Source of the DNA: an uncultured Dorea sp.
GTDB lineage: Bacteria > Bacillota > Clostridia > Lachnospirales > Lachnospiraceae
Assembly: GCF_934294775.1 (NCBI RefSeq)
Contig: NZ_CAKRAH010000018.1
Span: 1-52,422, forward strand
Length of the DNA stretch: 52,422 nt
Direction: 5' to 3'
Within the stretch, counting starts at the first letter, position 1. Each line of letters opens with the position of its first letter. This document shows positions 24,678 through 33,521 of the stretch, one piece after another. The translations under genes and the position numbers were made by a program. The notes below the pieces were generated by a model, which made no database searches, had not been told where the DNA came from, and was given only the letters and a program-made list of their open reading frames with translations.

Positions 24678-26147
24678 ATGGATATGACAAGTCTTACAGC
24701 AGTAGAGCTTGGAAAAAAGATAAAAGCAAAAGAGATATCTGTAGTGGATGCCGTGAAAGCCTTCATTGCACAGATAGAAAAAGTAGAAAAAGACGTGAAC
24801 AGCTTTGTAACACTTGATAAAGAAGGCGCTTTAAAAAGAGCAGAAGAAGTACAGAAGCTGATTGATGATGGCACGCTGACCGGACCACTTGCCGGTGTGC
24901 CGGTAGCGATCAAGGATAACATGTGTACTAAGGGGATGCTTACGACATGCAGTTCTAAGATCCTTGGTAACTTTCATCCGATGTTCACAGCAGAGGCAGT
25001 AAAGAATCTGGAAGAAGCAGGCGCTGTGATCATAGGAAAGACGAACATGGACGAGTTTGCTATGGGAAGTACAACAGAGACATCTTATTTTGGACCGACA
25101 AAGAACCCATGGAATCTGGAGCATGTTCCGGGTGGTTCTTCCGGTGGATCATGTGCAGCAGTAGCAGCAGAAGAGACACCATACGCACTTGGATCTGATA
25201 CCGGTGGATCGATTCGGCAGCCAAGTTCATTTTGTGGTGTGGTTGGAATCAAGCCGACTTACGGAACCGTATCTCGTTATGGATTGATCGCATATGGTTC
25301 TTCGCTTGATCAGATCGGACCAGTGGCAAAGGATGTTACAGACTGTGCAACGATTCTTGAGACGATTGCATCTTATGATCCAAAAGACAGTACATCTATT
25401 AAGCGTGAAAGCTATGATTTTACCAGTGCATTGGTAGATGATGTAAAGGGTATGAGAATCGGTATTCCAAAGGATTATTTTGGAGACGGCCTGGATAAGG
25501 AAGTTAAAGAAAATATTTTACAGGCAGTAAAGGTACTGGAAGAAAAAGGTGCAATTGTGGAAGAATTTGATTTAAGCCTTGTAAAATATGCAATTCCTGC
25601 ATATTATGTTATCGCATCGGCAGAGGCAAGTTCGAACCTGGCACGTTTTGATGGTGTGAAGTATGGTTACCGTACGGAAGAATACGAAGGACTTCACAAC
25701 ATGTATAAGAAATCCCGTTCCGAAGGATTCGGACCAGAGGTAAAACGTAGAATCATGCTTGGTTCGTTCGTACTTAGTTCGGGATATTATGATGCATATT
25801 ATCTGAAAGCATTGAAGACAAAAGCACTGATCAAGAAAGCATTTGACAAAGCATTTGAAAAATACGATGTGATCGTAGCTCCGGCTGCTCCGACAACAGC
25901 GCCAGAGCTTGGAAAGAGCTTAAGTGATCCGATCCAGATGTATCTTGGAGACATTTACACAATCTCTGTAAACCTTGCAGGACTTCCGGGAATTACCATT
26001 CCGGTAGGAAAAGACAGCAAAGGACTTCCGGTCGGTATGCAGCTGATTGGTAACTGCTTTGAGGAAAACAAGATCATACAGACAGCTTATACATTTGAGC
26101 AGACGAGAACGTATGAAAGACCAGAACTTGCAAAGGGGGACAGATAG
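24678..26147 (+). CDS. gatA: Asp/Glu-tRNA amidotransferase subunit A
   Basis: The 489-residue amidase-signature protein releases ammonia from glutamine or asparagine for the transamidation site in GatB. The Ser-cisSer-Lys triad is present: Lys79 in VAIKDN, Ser154 in GGSSGGS and Ser178 in DTGGSIRQPSS. The length is typical. ATG 24678 is preceded by AGGAGGA. It is separated from gatB by two bases, so the two are translationally coupled. Confidence 0.97.
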   Translation: MDMTSLTAVELGKKIKAKEISVVDAVKAFIAQIEKVEKDVNSFVTLDKEGALKRAEEVQKLIDDGTLTGPLAGVPVAIKDNMCTKGMLTTCSSKILGNFHPMFTAEAVKNLEEAGAVIIGKTNMDEFAMGSTTETSYFGPTKNPWNLEHVPGGSSGGSCAAVAAEETPYALGSDTGGSIRQPSSFCGVVGIKPTYGTVSRYGLIAYGSSLDQIGPVAKDVTDCATILETIASYDPKDSTSIKRESYDFTSALVDDVKGMRIGIPKDYFGDGLDKEVKENILQAVKVLEEKGAIVEEFDLSLVKYAIPAYYVIASAEASSNLARFDGVKYGYRTEEYEGLHNMYKKSRSEGFGPEVKRRIMLGSFVLSSGYYDAYYLKALKTKALIKKAFDKAFEKYDVIVAPAAPTTAPELGKSLSDPIQMYLGDIYTISVNLAGLPGITIPVGKDSKGLPVGMQLIGNCFEENKIIQTAYTFEQTRTYERPELAKGDR

Positions 26148-26149
26148 TC

Positions 26150-27583
26150 ATGACAAAACAGTATGAAACCGTCATTGGACTTGAGGTCCATGTAGAACTT
26201 GCAACAAAGACAAAGATCTTCTGCGGATGCAGTACCGCATTCGGAGGAGCACCAAATACACATACATGTCCGGTATGTACCGGTATGCCAGGTTCACTGC
26301 CTGTACTGAACAAGCAGGTTGTAGAATATGCAATGGGAATCGGACTTGCAACTCATTGTGATATCACCAGAGTGTGTAAATTCGACCGTAAGAACTATTT
26401 CTATCCGGATAACCCGCAGAACTACCAGATCTCACAGCTCTATCAGCCGATCGCAAGAAATGGTTATGTAGAGATCACAGTAGGTGATACGAAGAAAAAG
26501 GTGCGTATCCATGAGATGCATATGGAAGAAGATGCCGGAAAACTGGTACATGATGAATGGGATGATACATCGCTTGTAGACTTTAACCGAAGCGGTGTAC
26601 CGCTTGTAGAGATTGTATCCGAGCCGGATATGCGCTCATCCGAAGAAGTTATTGCATATCTGGAAAAATTAAGAACGATCATCCAGTATCTTGGAGCATC
26701 GGATTGTAAACTCCAGGAAGGTTCAATGAGAGCCGATGTCAACTTATCCGTAAGAGAGGTTGGCACACAGGAATTCGGAACCAGAACAGAGATGAAGAAC
26801 CTGAACTCATTCAAGGCAATCGCAAGAGCCATCGAAGGAGAAAGAGAGCGTCAGATCGAGCTGATCGAAGAAGGTAAGGCTGTCGTTCAGGAGACCAGAA
26901 GATGGGATGATAACAAAGAGTCTTCGCATGCGATGCGTTCCAAAGAAGATGCGCAGGATTACAGATATTTCCCGGAACCGGATCTGGTACCGATCGTGAT
27001 CGATGACGAATGGATCGATAAGATTAAAGCAAAACAGCCGGAATTCCGAGATGAAAAACTGGAACGTTACAAAAAAGAATTCGATATCCCGCAGTATGAT
27101 GCAGAGATTCTTACAGAATCTAAGCACATGGCAGATATCTTTGAGAAGACAACAGCAATCTGTGGAAAACCTAAGAAAGTATCCAACTGGCTGATGGTAG
27201 AGACGATGCGTCTGTTAAAAGAACACGGTATGGAAGCTGAAGATATCAGCTTTTCACCGGAAAACCTGGCCAAATTGATTGAACTTGCTGAGGCTGGAAC
27301 GATTAACAGTTCCGTTGCAAAAGAAGTATTTGAACAGGTATTTGAAAAAGATGTAGATCCGGAAAGCTATGTTGAGGAACATGGATTAAAGACCGTGAAT
27401 GATGAAGGCGCGCTGGAAGAAGTATTAAAAGAAGTAATCGCAAAGAATCCAAAAGCTATCGCTGATTACAAAGGCGGTAAAGAAAAAGCGCTTGGTGCAC
27501 TGGTTGGACAGACAATGAAGGCCATGAAAGGAAAGGCAAATCCGGGAATGGTAAACCAGAAACTGCGCGAGATGTTGAAATAG
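26150..27583 (+). CDS. gatB: Asp/Glu-tRNA amidotransferase subunit B
   Basis: The 477-residue protein is the GatB subunit, which activates Asp-tRNA(Asn) or Glu-tRNA(Gln) with ATP and amidates it. The N terminus YETVIGLEVHVEL is diagnostic. The two Cys pairs of the zinc site are visible in FCGCSTAFGGAPNTHTCPVC. The C-terminal YqeY-like tail, with GKANPGMVNQKLREML, binds the tRNA elbow. It ends the aspS-gatCAB operon. A GGGACA...TGTCCC hairpin (27590-27620) and a T-tailed hairpin at 27685 follow. Confidence 0.97.
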   Translation: MTKQYETVIGLEVHVELATKTKIFCGCSTAFGGAPNTHTCPVCTGMPGSLPVLNKQVVEYAMGIGLATHCDITRVCKFDRKNYFYPDNPQNYQISQLYQPIARNGYVEITVGDTKKKVRIHEMHMEEDAGKLVHDEWDDTSLVDFNRSGVPLVEIVSEPDMRSSEEVIAYLEKLRTIIQYLGASDCKLQEGSMRADVNLSVREVGTQEFGTRTEMKNLNSFKAIARAIEGERERQIELIEEGKAVVQETRRWDDNKESSHAMRSKEDAQDYRYFPEPDLVPIVIDDEWIDKIKAKQPEFRDEKLERYKKEFDIPQYDAEILTESKHMADIFEKTTAICGKPKKVSNWLMVETMRLLKEHGMEAEDISFSPENLAKLIELAEAGTINSSVAKEVFEQVFEKDVDPESYVEEHGLKTVNDEGALEEVLKEVIAKNPKAIADYKGGKEKALGALVGQTMKAMKGKANPGMVNQKLREMLK

Positions 27584-27684
27584 ACCATGGGGACAGGTAC
27601 AGTGGCTTTTTATGTGTCCCAGGTGGATGAAAGTTAATAAAATAGCAGAAAAGCTGTCAGTGACAGCTCTTGAAAAGTGAAATG

Positions 27685-27717
27685 GGAGATTGATGAAAAT
27701 CAGTCTCCTGTTTTTTT
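27685..27717 (+). terminator. Terminator after gatB
   Basis: GGAGATTGAT and ATCAGTCTCC (27685-27694 and 27699-27708) form a 10-bp stem with one G-U pair and a GAAA tetraloop, followed by seven T. A small perfect hairpin GCTGTC-AGT-GACAGC lies just upstream at 27653-27667. Confidence 0.9.
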
Positions 27718-27796
27718 ATATTCTGCTTTCTTAGGAAGTTGTCTCATGATAATATATAATTATAGAAAATGTAAGAAAGCACCGGAGGTAAGAGAT

Positions 27797-28915
27797 ATGT
27801 TTGGAAAAAGATGCAGCTTATGCGGTGGAAAGTTAAATAGTGATATGATCTGTACAGAGTGCGGATTAGACAATACCAAATCAGACAAAAATTACAGAAT
27901 CAACCAGAGCGATTGTGATCATATGCCCCTGACACATGTACATGATAAAGATAACGGGAAAAATAGCATGCATGTGCCAAAAAGAAAGACGGAAAGCAAT
28001 AAAAAAAGCAAAGAACGGAAGAAAATGCCAGACGACATATTTGGAGAAAACAGACCGGAAATAGATAGTTCTGCAAAATGGGGCTATCGCATGAATGGAC
28101 AGGGAAGTAAAAAGAAATTTGGACAACCAGATCCGGAGAGCAGAAAAAAGAAAGGTCTGGGAATTGTAATTGGTGTAGTTATAGCAGCGGGAGTTATAAG
28201 TATATTATATGGTACATATAAAGATGAAATAAAATATATGGCGAATTATATGCTAAAAGATGCAAGATTTGAAACTCCGGAAGATCCGGCAATCAGGTAT
28301 TTGTACGCAGCCCGTGAGATTCCTGAAGAAGGAGAAAATGCGGATTATGAACTTGGAACCGGACATTATATAGTAGGATTTGAAATACCGGAAGGAGTCT
28401 ATACCATCACACCTGAAAGTGAAACGGATTCGCTGGATGTAGATGATTCAGAGAATCAGATATACATATATGAAGAAAACGGTGAAAAGATGAAGGATAT
28501 CCGTCTCTATAAAGGTGCGGTACTTACATTAGAGTGTGAAAAAAAGATGAGATTACACACAGAAAATGCACAGGAAACAGAATCTGTAGGAATGAATGCA
28601 CAGACGAATCCGCTTACGGAGACGATCACAGCGAAAGGAGAAAAGACGCTGACAGCAGGAGAGGATTTTGCACCGGGCATCTATGACATGAGCCTTGTAT
28701 CAGGAGGAGATGTAAATGTTGACATTTATGATGAAGATGGGGATGAAGAAGATTACCATTGCCTGACGTCGGACGGATTATATGGAGAGACCTTCCATTA
28801 CCTGGTATTACCAAAAGATGCAACAATTGAACTGGAAGAAGATACCAAAATAAAACTTGTGCCAACAGAAAAAATAGAGTCGACCGACTATCAGGGGTTT
28901 TTTGAAAAATTCTAA
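27797..28915 (+). CDS. Zinc-ribbon membrane protein with two extracytoplasmic beta repeats
   Basis: The 372-residue protein starts with a zinc ribbon (CSLCGGKL...MICTECG, about residues 6-24), then a long hydrophilic, Lys-rich linker (about 30-115), one membrane helix (about 118-135, GIVIGVVIAAGVISILYGTY), and an outside region. The latter has two related segments with the pattern G-Y-VG-FEIPEGVYTI (about 190) and TLTAGEDFAPGIYDMS (about 290). A charged acidic stretch DIYDEDGDEEDYH lies between the last strands. ATG 27797 follows GGAGGT; the longer frame upstream has no ribosome site. I do not recognise a named family for the whole protein. A single-gene unit is likely. Confidence 0.78.
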   Translation: MFGKRCSLCGGKLNSDMICTECGLDNTKSDKNYRINQSDCDHMPLTHVHDKDNGKNSMHVPKRKTESNKKSKERKKMPDDIFGENRPEIDSSAKWGYRMNGQGSKKKFGQPDPESRKKKGLGIVIGVVIAAGVISILYGTYKDEIKYMANYMLKDARFETPEDPAIRYLYAAREIPEEGENADYELGTGHYIVGFEIPEGVYTITPESETDSLDVDDSENQIYIYEENGEKMKDIRLYKGAVLTLECEKKMRLHTENAQETESVGMNAQTNPLTETITAKGEKTLTAGEDFAPGIYDMSLVSGGDVNVDIYDEDGDEEDYHCLTSDGLYGETFHYLVLPKDATIELEEDTKIKLVPTEKIESTDYQGFFEKF

Positions 28916-28916
28916 A

Positions 28917-29040
28917 GTGTGTCTGAAAAATGCTTTTTGCAAGAGATATGTCACAATTTGTGGGGATGCTTTTAAATGAAGGCAAAATATTCTGTAAAGC
29001 AGAGAATGCAGAACGCAGGAATGATTTTTCAGACAGACAC
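28917..29040. repeat. MITE-like element with terminal inverted repeats
   Basis: The 124-bp segment begins GTGTGTCTGAAAAAT and ends ATTTTTCAGACAGACAC; the ends are inverted copies differing by a two-base indel. It starts right after the zinc-ribbon gene's stop and ends just before the ribosome site of the ABC gene. Partial relatives occur at 12650-12694 and 2655-2671. It encodes no transposase, and I see no clear target-site duplication. Confidence 0.6.
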
Positions 29041-29058
29041 TGGAAGAAGGGAGTATAC

Positions 29059-29763
29059 ATGAGTGAATTTGTGACCTTAAAAGACGTAAAAAAAATATAT
29101 AAGATGGGCGAAGTAGAAATCATGGCAGCAGCCGGGATCGACTTTGAGATTAAGAAGGGTGAATTTGCAGTTGTAGTCGGACCAAGCGGGGCCGGAAAGA
29201 CAACCGTACTGAATATCCTTGGCGGAATGGATACTGCATCAGAAGGGCAGGTTCTGGTAGACGGGCAGGATATCGCAGGATATCCGGCAAAGCAGCTGAC
29301 GGCTTACAGACGGGATGATATCGGATTTGTCTTCCAGTTCTATAACCTGATCCCGAATCTGACGGCACTGGAAAATGTAGAGCTGGCACTTCAGATATGT
29401 AAGAACCCCATGGATGCAAAAGAGGTTCTGGAAAATGTAGGACTTGGAGAAAGGCTTGATAACTTCCCGGCGCAGTTATCGGGAGGAGAACAGCAGAGAG
29501 TGTCGATTGCAAGAGCACTTGCGAAGAATCCGAAGCTGTTATTATGTGATGAACCAACAGGAGCACTTGATTATAATACAGGAAAGTCCATCTTAAAACT
29601 ACTGCAGGATACATGCCGGAACAGTGGAATGACAGTCATCCTGATCACGCACAATTCGGCAATTGCGCCGATGGCAGACCGGGTAATAAAGATTAAGAAC
29701 GGACGTGTGGATCAGATCATAGAGAATGCAGATCCGGTACCAGTAGAAACAATCGAATGGTAA
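29059..29763 (+). CDS. ABC transporter ATP-binding protein (MacB/LolD type)
   Basis: The 234-residue ATPase has Walker A GPSGAGKT, the ABC signature LSGGEQQR, Walker B LLLCDEPTGALD and the switch His in LITHN. The FQFYNLIPNLTALENVELAL segment is typical of the MacB/LolD class, which partners FtsX-type permeases. ATG 29059 (MSEFVTLKDV) is chosen; the frame continues 43 codons upstream but that part lies in the repeat element and has no family match. The permease gene follows 21 bases after its stop. Mechanotransmission for export of a peptide, lipid or toxic compound is the general role. Confidence 0.93.
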   Translation: MSEFVTLKDVKKIYKMGEVEIMAAAGIDFEIKKGEFAVVVGPSGAGKTTVLNILGGMDTASEGQVLVDGQDIAGYPAKQLTAYRRDDIGFVFQFYNLIPNLTALENVELALQICKNPMDAKEVLENVGLGERLDNFPAQLSGGEQQRVSIARALAKNPKLLLCDEPTGALDYNTGKSILKLLQDTCRNSGMTVILITHNSAIAPMADRVIKIKNGRVDQIIENADPVPVETIEW

Positions 29764-29784
29764 ATAATGGAGGTGACAGGAGAC

Positions 29785-32700
29785 ATGGCAAAGAAGATAA
29801 CACGTAAGAATTTTTATATGGAAATCCGAAGAAGCAGGGGGCGTTTCCTGTCTATTCTCTTTATCGTAGCACTTGGCGTTGCGTTCTTTTCCGGAATCCG
29901 TGCATCCGAACCTTCGATGAGGATTACAGGAGATGCATATTTTGATGAGTCGGACCTGATGGATATCAAGGCGGTCAGCACACTTGGAATCACGAAAGAA
30001 GATGTCCGGGAGGTTGGAAAAGTAAAAGGAGTCGGGAAAGCAGAAGGTGCCTACAGTGCCGATTTCCTGAATATAAAGAATAAAAAGCAATATGTACTTC
30101 ATGTGATGTCGGCAATGGACGACATGAATAAGATTACGGTAAGCGAAGGACGTATGCCCCAAAAAGCGGGGGAATGTCTGGTAGATGACCAGATGAATTA
30201 TGAGGTTGGAGAGACGATTAAGTTAAAGTCTGGCACAGACGATCCGGTAACAGATACATTGAAGACAGATGAACTGAAAGTTGTAGGAAAAGGAAATTCT
30301 CCGTGTTATATTTCCCTTAGCAGAGGAAGCACGACGATTGGAACCGGCACGATCAATGGATTCGTAGTAGTACAGGAAAAGACATTTGATCTGGATGTGT
30401 ATACGGAAATGTATGTGCAGGTGGAAGGTGCAAAAGACCTGACTGCTTATACAGGCGCATACAAAAAGAAAGTAAAGACCGTCAAAAAGCAGATCGAAGC
30501 AATCACAGAAGAAAGAGGCAGAATACGAAAAGAAAATCTGGAAACAGAGGCAGAAGAAAAGATTGCAAAAGCACAGAAAGATCTGGACGATGGGAAAGCA
30601 GAGTCACAGCAGAAACTTGACGATGCAAACAGGCAGATCACAGACGGTGAGACGCAGCTTAATGAGGCAAAAGAAAAGATAGCCAGTGGAAAGTCTCAGA
30701 TTGCATCGGCAAGACAGACCTTAGATCAGAAACAAAAGGAACTGGACCAGGCAAAGCAGACATACGAATCCGGATTAAAACAACTGGAACAGGGAAAAAA
30801 GCAGTATGAGCAGGGAAAAGCAGCCTACGATGCACAAAGTGCCGGAGCAAAGGCACAGATTCAGTCCGGAGAACAGGGACTGGTTGTGTATCGGGCTGAA
30901 CTGGATAAAGGCTGGGCCGGATATCAGGAGCTTCTGAATACAATCGAAGCATTGAAGGCACAGGCAGCAGGCGCAGCCGGACAAATCTATGCGCAGATTA
31001 CAGAAGAAAAAGAAGAATCTGAAGCAGGCGCTGCGACAGATCAGATACAAGATGAAGAACAACAGCCAGGACAGAATGATAATGGCGGAACGGATGCCGG
31101 AAGTGGAAACGACCAGAATCAGGAGTTGTTACGAAGAATTCAGGCATTAGAACAACAGGCACAGGAAACAAAACAGACGCTGGAGGCGCAGGAGCAGGAA
31201 TACCAGACGAAGAAGGCAGAACTAGAAGCTGCAAAACAAAAGCTTACAAGCGGAAAAGCTGAACTTGATCAGGCAAAAGCAAAGTTAGATGCCAGTGAAG
31301 CACAGCTTGCAAAAGCAAAAGCGCAGATAACATCCGGTCAGAAACAGCTAGACGCCGGAAAAGCCGAACTGCAGACACAGGAACAGGCATTGCAAACAGG
31401 CGAAGCGGAAATTGCCGAGAACGAAGCAAAACTTGCAGATTCCAGAAAAGAATACGAAGATGGGAAGAAGACATCCGAAGAAGAGATTGCAAAAGGCGAG
31501 AAAAAGATTGCAGATGCCAGAAAGCAGATCCAGAAGATAAAGAATCCAAAATGGTATGTATATAATAGAAGCACTTTGGTCGAATATGACGGATTTGGAG
31601 AAAATGCGAACCGTATGCGGGCAATTGGAAAGGTATTCCCGGTAATGTTCTTCCTGGTTGCGGCGCTTATTAGTCTGACCGGCATGACACGTATGGTAGA
31701 AGAACAGAGAATCGAGATTGGTACGATGAAAGCACTGGGCTACGGTAACTTTTCCATTGCGTCAAAATATCTCGGCTATGCACTTCTTGCAACGGCGGGA
31801 GGCAGCGTCATCGGAGTGCTGGTTGGAGAGAAGGTTCTTCCCTTTATTATAATCTATGCCTATGAGATCATGTACCCACACATTCCAAAGATCTATGTGC
31901 CATATCATATGAGTTACGCAGTGATGGCATCAGCGGCTTCAATCGTATGTACGATGGGAGCAACACTTGCATCATGCTATAAAGAACTGGCAGCGGAACC
32001 AGCAGTGCTCATGCGTCCGCCTGCACCGAAAAAAGGAAGACGCGTATTCTTAGAACGAATCGGGTTCATCTGGAAACGGATGAATTTTACATGGAAATCA
32101 ACCATCCGGAATCTGATGCGCTATAAAAAACGTTTTTTCATGACCATATTCGGAATCGGCGGCTGTATGGCACTTATGTTAGTCGGATATGGAGTGAAAG
32201 ATTCCGTATATGAAATCGCAGATATCCAATATGATGAGATCCAACTGTATGACGGACACATTTTTTATAAAGATGGCGTGACAAAGACCGATAAGAAAGA
32301 ATTGAAAGATTATCTGAAAAAAGATCAGGATATTCAGACATTCATGGATGCGGACATGCGCAGTGTGACAGCGTCTAAGGGAAGCAAAAAGAGAAGCGTA
32401 TATCAGTGTGTTCTGGGAAATTCTAAAGATGCCGGTAAATATGTTGATTTTCATGACCGGAAGACGAAGGAATCATATAAGCTTACAGATAACGGAGTGA
32501 TTGTAAGCGAAAAGACGGCAAAGCTTCTGAATGTAAAAGAAGGAGATACCATCCAGGTAAAAGCGGGAAATGAAAAAAGCGGAACGGTAAAAATTGCACA
32601 TATCTGTGAGAATTATATGGGGCATTACATATATTACACACCGGAATATTATAAGAAAGTATATGGAAAAGATGCAGACTACAACTGTATCATGTTCCGC

Positions 32701-33228
32701 ACAAAAACAGGATATTCGGATGAACAGGTAAAAAAAGCAGGAGAAAAGATATTGGCGCAGGATCAGGTCTTAACGATTTCTTATCTGCATGATATCAAAG
32801 ATCAGCTGGATGATATGCTGGCCAGTCTGAATCTGGTGATCATTGTTCTGATCGTTTCGGCCGGAATGCTGGCATTTGTTGTCCTTTATAACCTGAACAG
32901 CATCAACATTACGGAGCGGCAAAGAGAGCTTGCGACACTGAAAGTACTCGGTTTCTACGATATGGAAGTGGCAGAGTATGTATTTCGTGAAAATGTTCTG
33001 CTGACCCTGATCGGAGCGGTTGTGGGAATTGTATTTGGAAAGATACTGCATCAGTTTGTTATTCAGACGGTGGAAGTAGATGCTGCAATGTTCGGGCGGA
33101 ATATCAATCTGCCAAGCTTTATCTACAGCTTTTTATTTACGATAGGCTTCTCGCTATTCGTAAACTGGGTGATGTATTTTAAATTAAAAAAGATCGATAT
33201 GGTAGAATCGCTTAAGAGTATTGAATAA
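29785..33228 (+). CDS. FtsX-like ABC permease with giant extracytoplasmic coiled coil
   Basis: The 1147-residue protein has an N-terminal membrane helix (about residues 15-40), a periplasmic-type domain, a very long Ala/Gln/Lys/Glu coiled coil (about 215-590), a first FtsX domain (about 605-740, with TRMVEEQRIEIGTMKALGYG), a second extracytoplasmic domain (about 790-1000) and a final FtsX domain (about 1010-1147, with ITERQRELATLKVLGF). A Gly/Asn/Asp/Gln-rich hinge interrupts the coil at about residues 424-446. ATG 29785 is chosen because GGAGGTG lies 9 bases upstream; the in-frame ATG at 29767 has none. With the adjacent ATPase it forms an ABC exporter-like complex. The coil probably spans the cell wall or senses it. 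Confidence 0.9.
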   Translation: MAKKITRKNFYMEIRRSRGRFLSILFIVALGVAFFSGIRASEPSMRITGDAYFDESDLMDIKAVSTLGITKEDVREVGKVKGVGKAEGAYSADFLNIKNKKQYVLHVMSAMDDMNKITVSEGRMPQKAGECLVDDQMNYEVGETIKLKSGTDDPVTDTLKTDELKVVGKGNSPCYISLSRGSTTIGTGTINGFVVVQEKTFDLDVYTEMYVQVEGAKDLTAYTGAYKKKVKTVKKQIEAITEERGRIRKENLETEAEEKIAKAQKDLDDGKAESQQKLDDANRQITDGETQLNEAKEKIASGKSQIASARQTLDQKQKELDQAKQTYESGLKQLEQGKKQYEQGKAAYDAQSAGAKAQIQSGEQGLVVYRAELDKGWAGYQELLNTIEALKAQAAGAAGQIYAQITEEKEESEAGAATDQIQDEEQQPGQNDNGGTDAGSGNDQNQELLRRIQALEQQAQETKQTLEAQEQEYQTKKAELEAAKQKLTSGKAELDQAKAKLDASEAQLAKAKAQITSGQKQLDAGKAELQTQEQALQTGEAEIAENEAKLADSRKEYEDGKKTSEEEIAKGEKKIADARKQIQKIKNPKWYVYNRSTLVEYDGFGENANRMRAIGKVFPVMFFLVAALISLTGMTRMVEEQRIEIGTMKALGYGNFSIASKYLGYALLATAGGSVIGVLVGEKVLPFIIIYAYEIMYPHIPKIYVPYHMSYAVMASAASIVCTMGATLASCYKELAAEPAVLMRPPAPKKGRRVFLERIGFIWKRMNFTWKSTIRNLMRYKKRFFMTIFGIGGCMALMLVGYGVKDSVYEIADIQYDEIQLYDGHIFYKDGVTKTDKKELKDYLKKDQDIQTFMDADMRSVTASKGSKKRSVYQCVLGNSKDAGKYVDFHDRKTKESYKLTDNGVIVSEKTAKLLNVKEGDTIQVKAGNEKSGTVKIAHICENYMGHYIYYTPEYYKKVYGKDADYNCIMFRTKTGYSDEQVKKAGEKILAQDQVLTISYLHDIKDQLDDMLASLNLVIIVLIVSAGMLAFVVLYNLNSINITERQRELATLKVLGFYDMEVAEYVFRENVLLTLIGAVVGIVFGKILHQFVIQTVEVDAAMFGRNINLPSFIYSFLFTIGFSLFVNWVMYFKLKKIDMVESLKSIE

Positions 33229-33336
33229 TCAGACTGCAGTATATATGTAAATATCTAATCTGAAGGATAGGTGGAAAAAATGAATATAGGCTGAAGGATA
33301 AAAATTAATAATTGTTTTATAAACTTCACAGAATTA

Positions 33337-33363
33337 TTAGCACTCTTTTTTAAAGAGTGCTAA
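33337..33363. promoter_or_regulatory. CIRCE element (HrcA operator)
   Basis: TTAGCACTC, nine bases, GAGTGCTAA is a perfect CIRCE palindrome. It is located 158 bases before htpG and just upstream of the predicted -35 box. HrcA binding here should repress htpG until heat shock. Confidence 0.97.
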
Positions 33364-33370
33364 TTTTCTA

Positions 33371-33399
33371 TTGACTTTTAAAATTTACAGTATTATCAT
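33371..33399 (+). promoter_or_regulatory. Promoter of htpG
   Basis: TTGACT (33371-33376) and TATCAT (33394-33399) have a 17-base spacer. A second possible promoter, TTGTTT (33313) with TATTAG (33336), would overlap the CIRCE site at its -10. The leader is about 115 bases from the first one. Confidence 0.55.
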
Positions 33400-33521
33400 A
33401 TCTGTTAGAAAAATGAAATGCCAGATGTCAGGAAACTGTCCGCGATACAATAATCCGGGGACAGCACATATACCGGACATCATATGAATAATAAATTTAG
33501 AAGAAATAGGAGTGATTTACA

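Noticed and set aside
27590..27620. GGGACA...TGTCCC hairpin as gatB terminator
   Set aside because: It has a long loop and no following T-tract; the hairpin at 27685-27717 with T7 is the better terminator.
28930..29058. N-terminal extension of the ABC ATPase (43 codons)
   Set aside because: It lies mostly within the repeat element, does not resemble ATPase sequence, and the ATG at 29059 matches the family N terminus.
30450..31550. Tandem DNA repeats in the FtsX permease gene
   Set aside because: The similarity is at the protein level (coiled-coil heptads rich in Ala, Gln, Lys, Glu). The DNA copies are not true tandem repeats.
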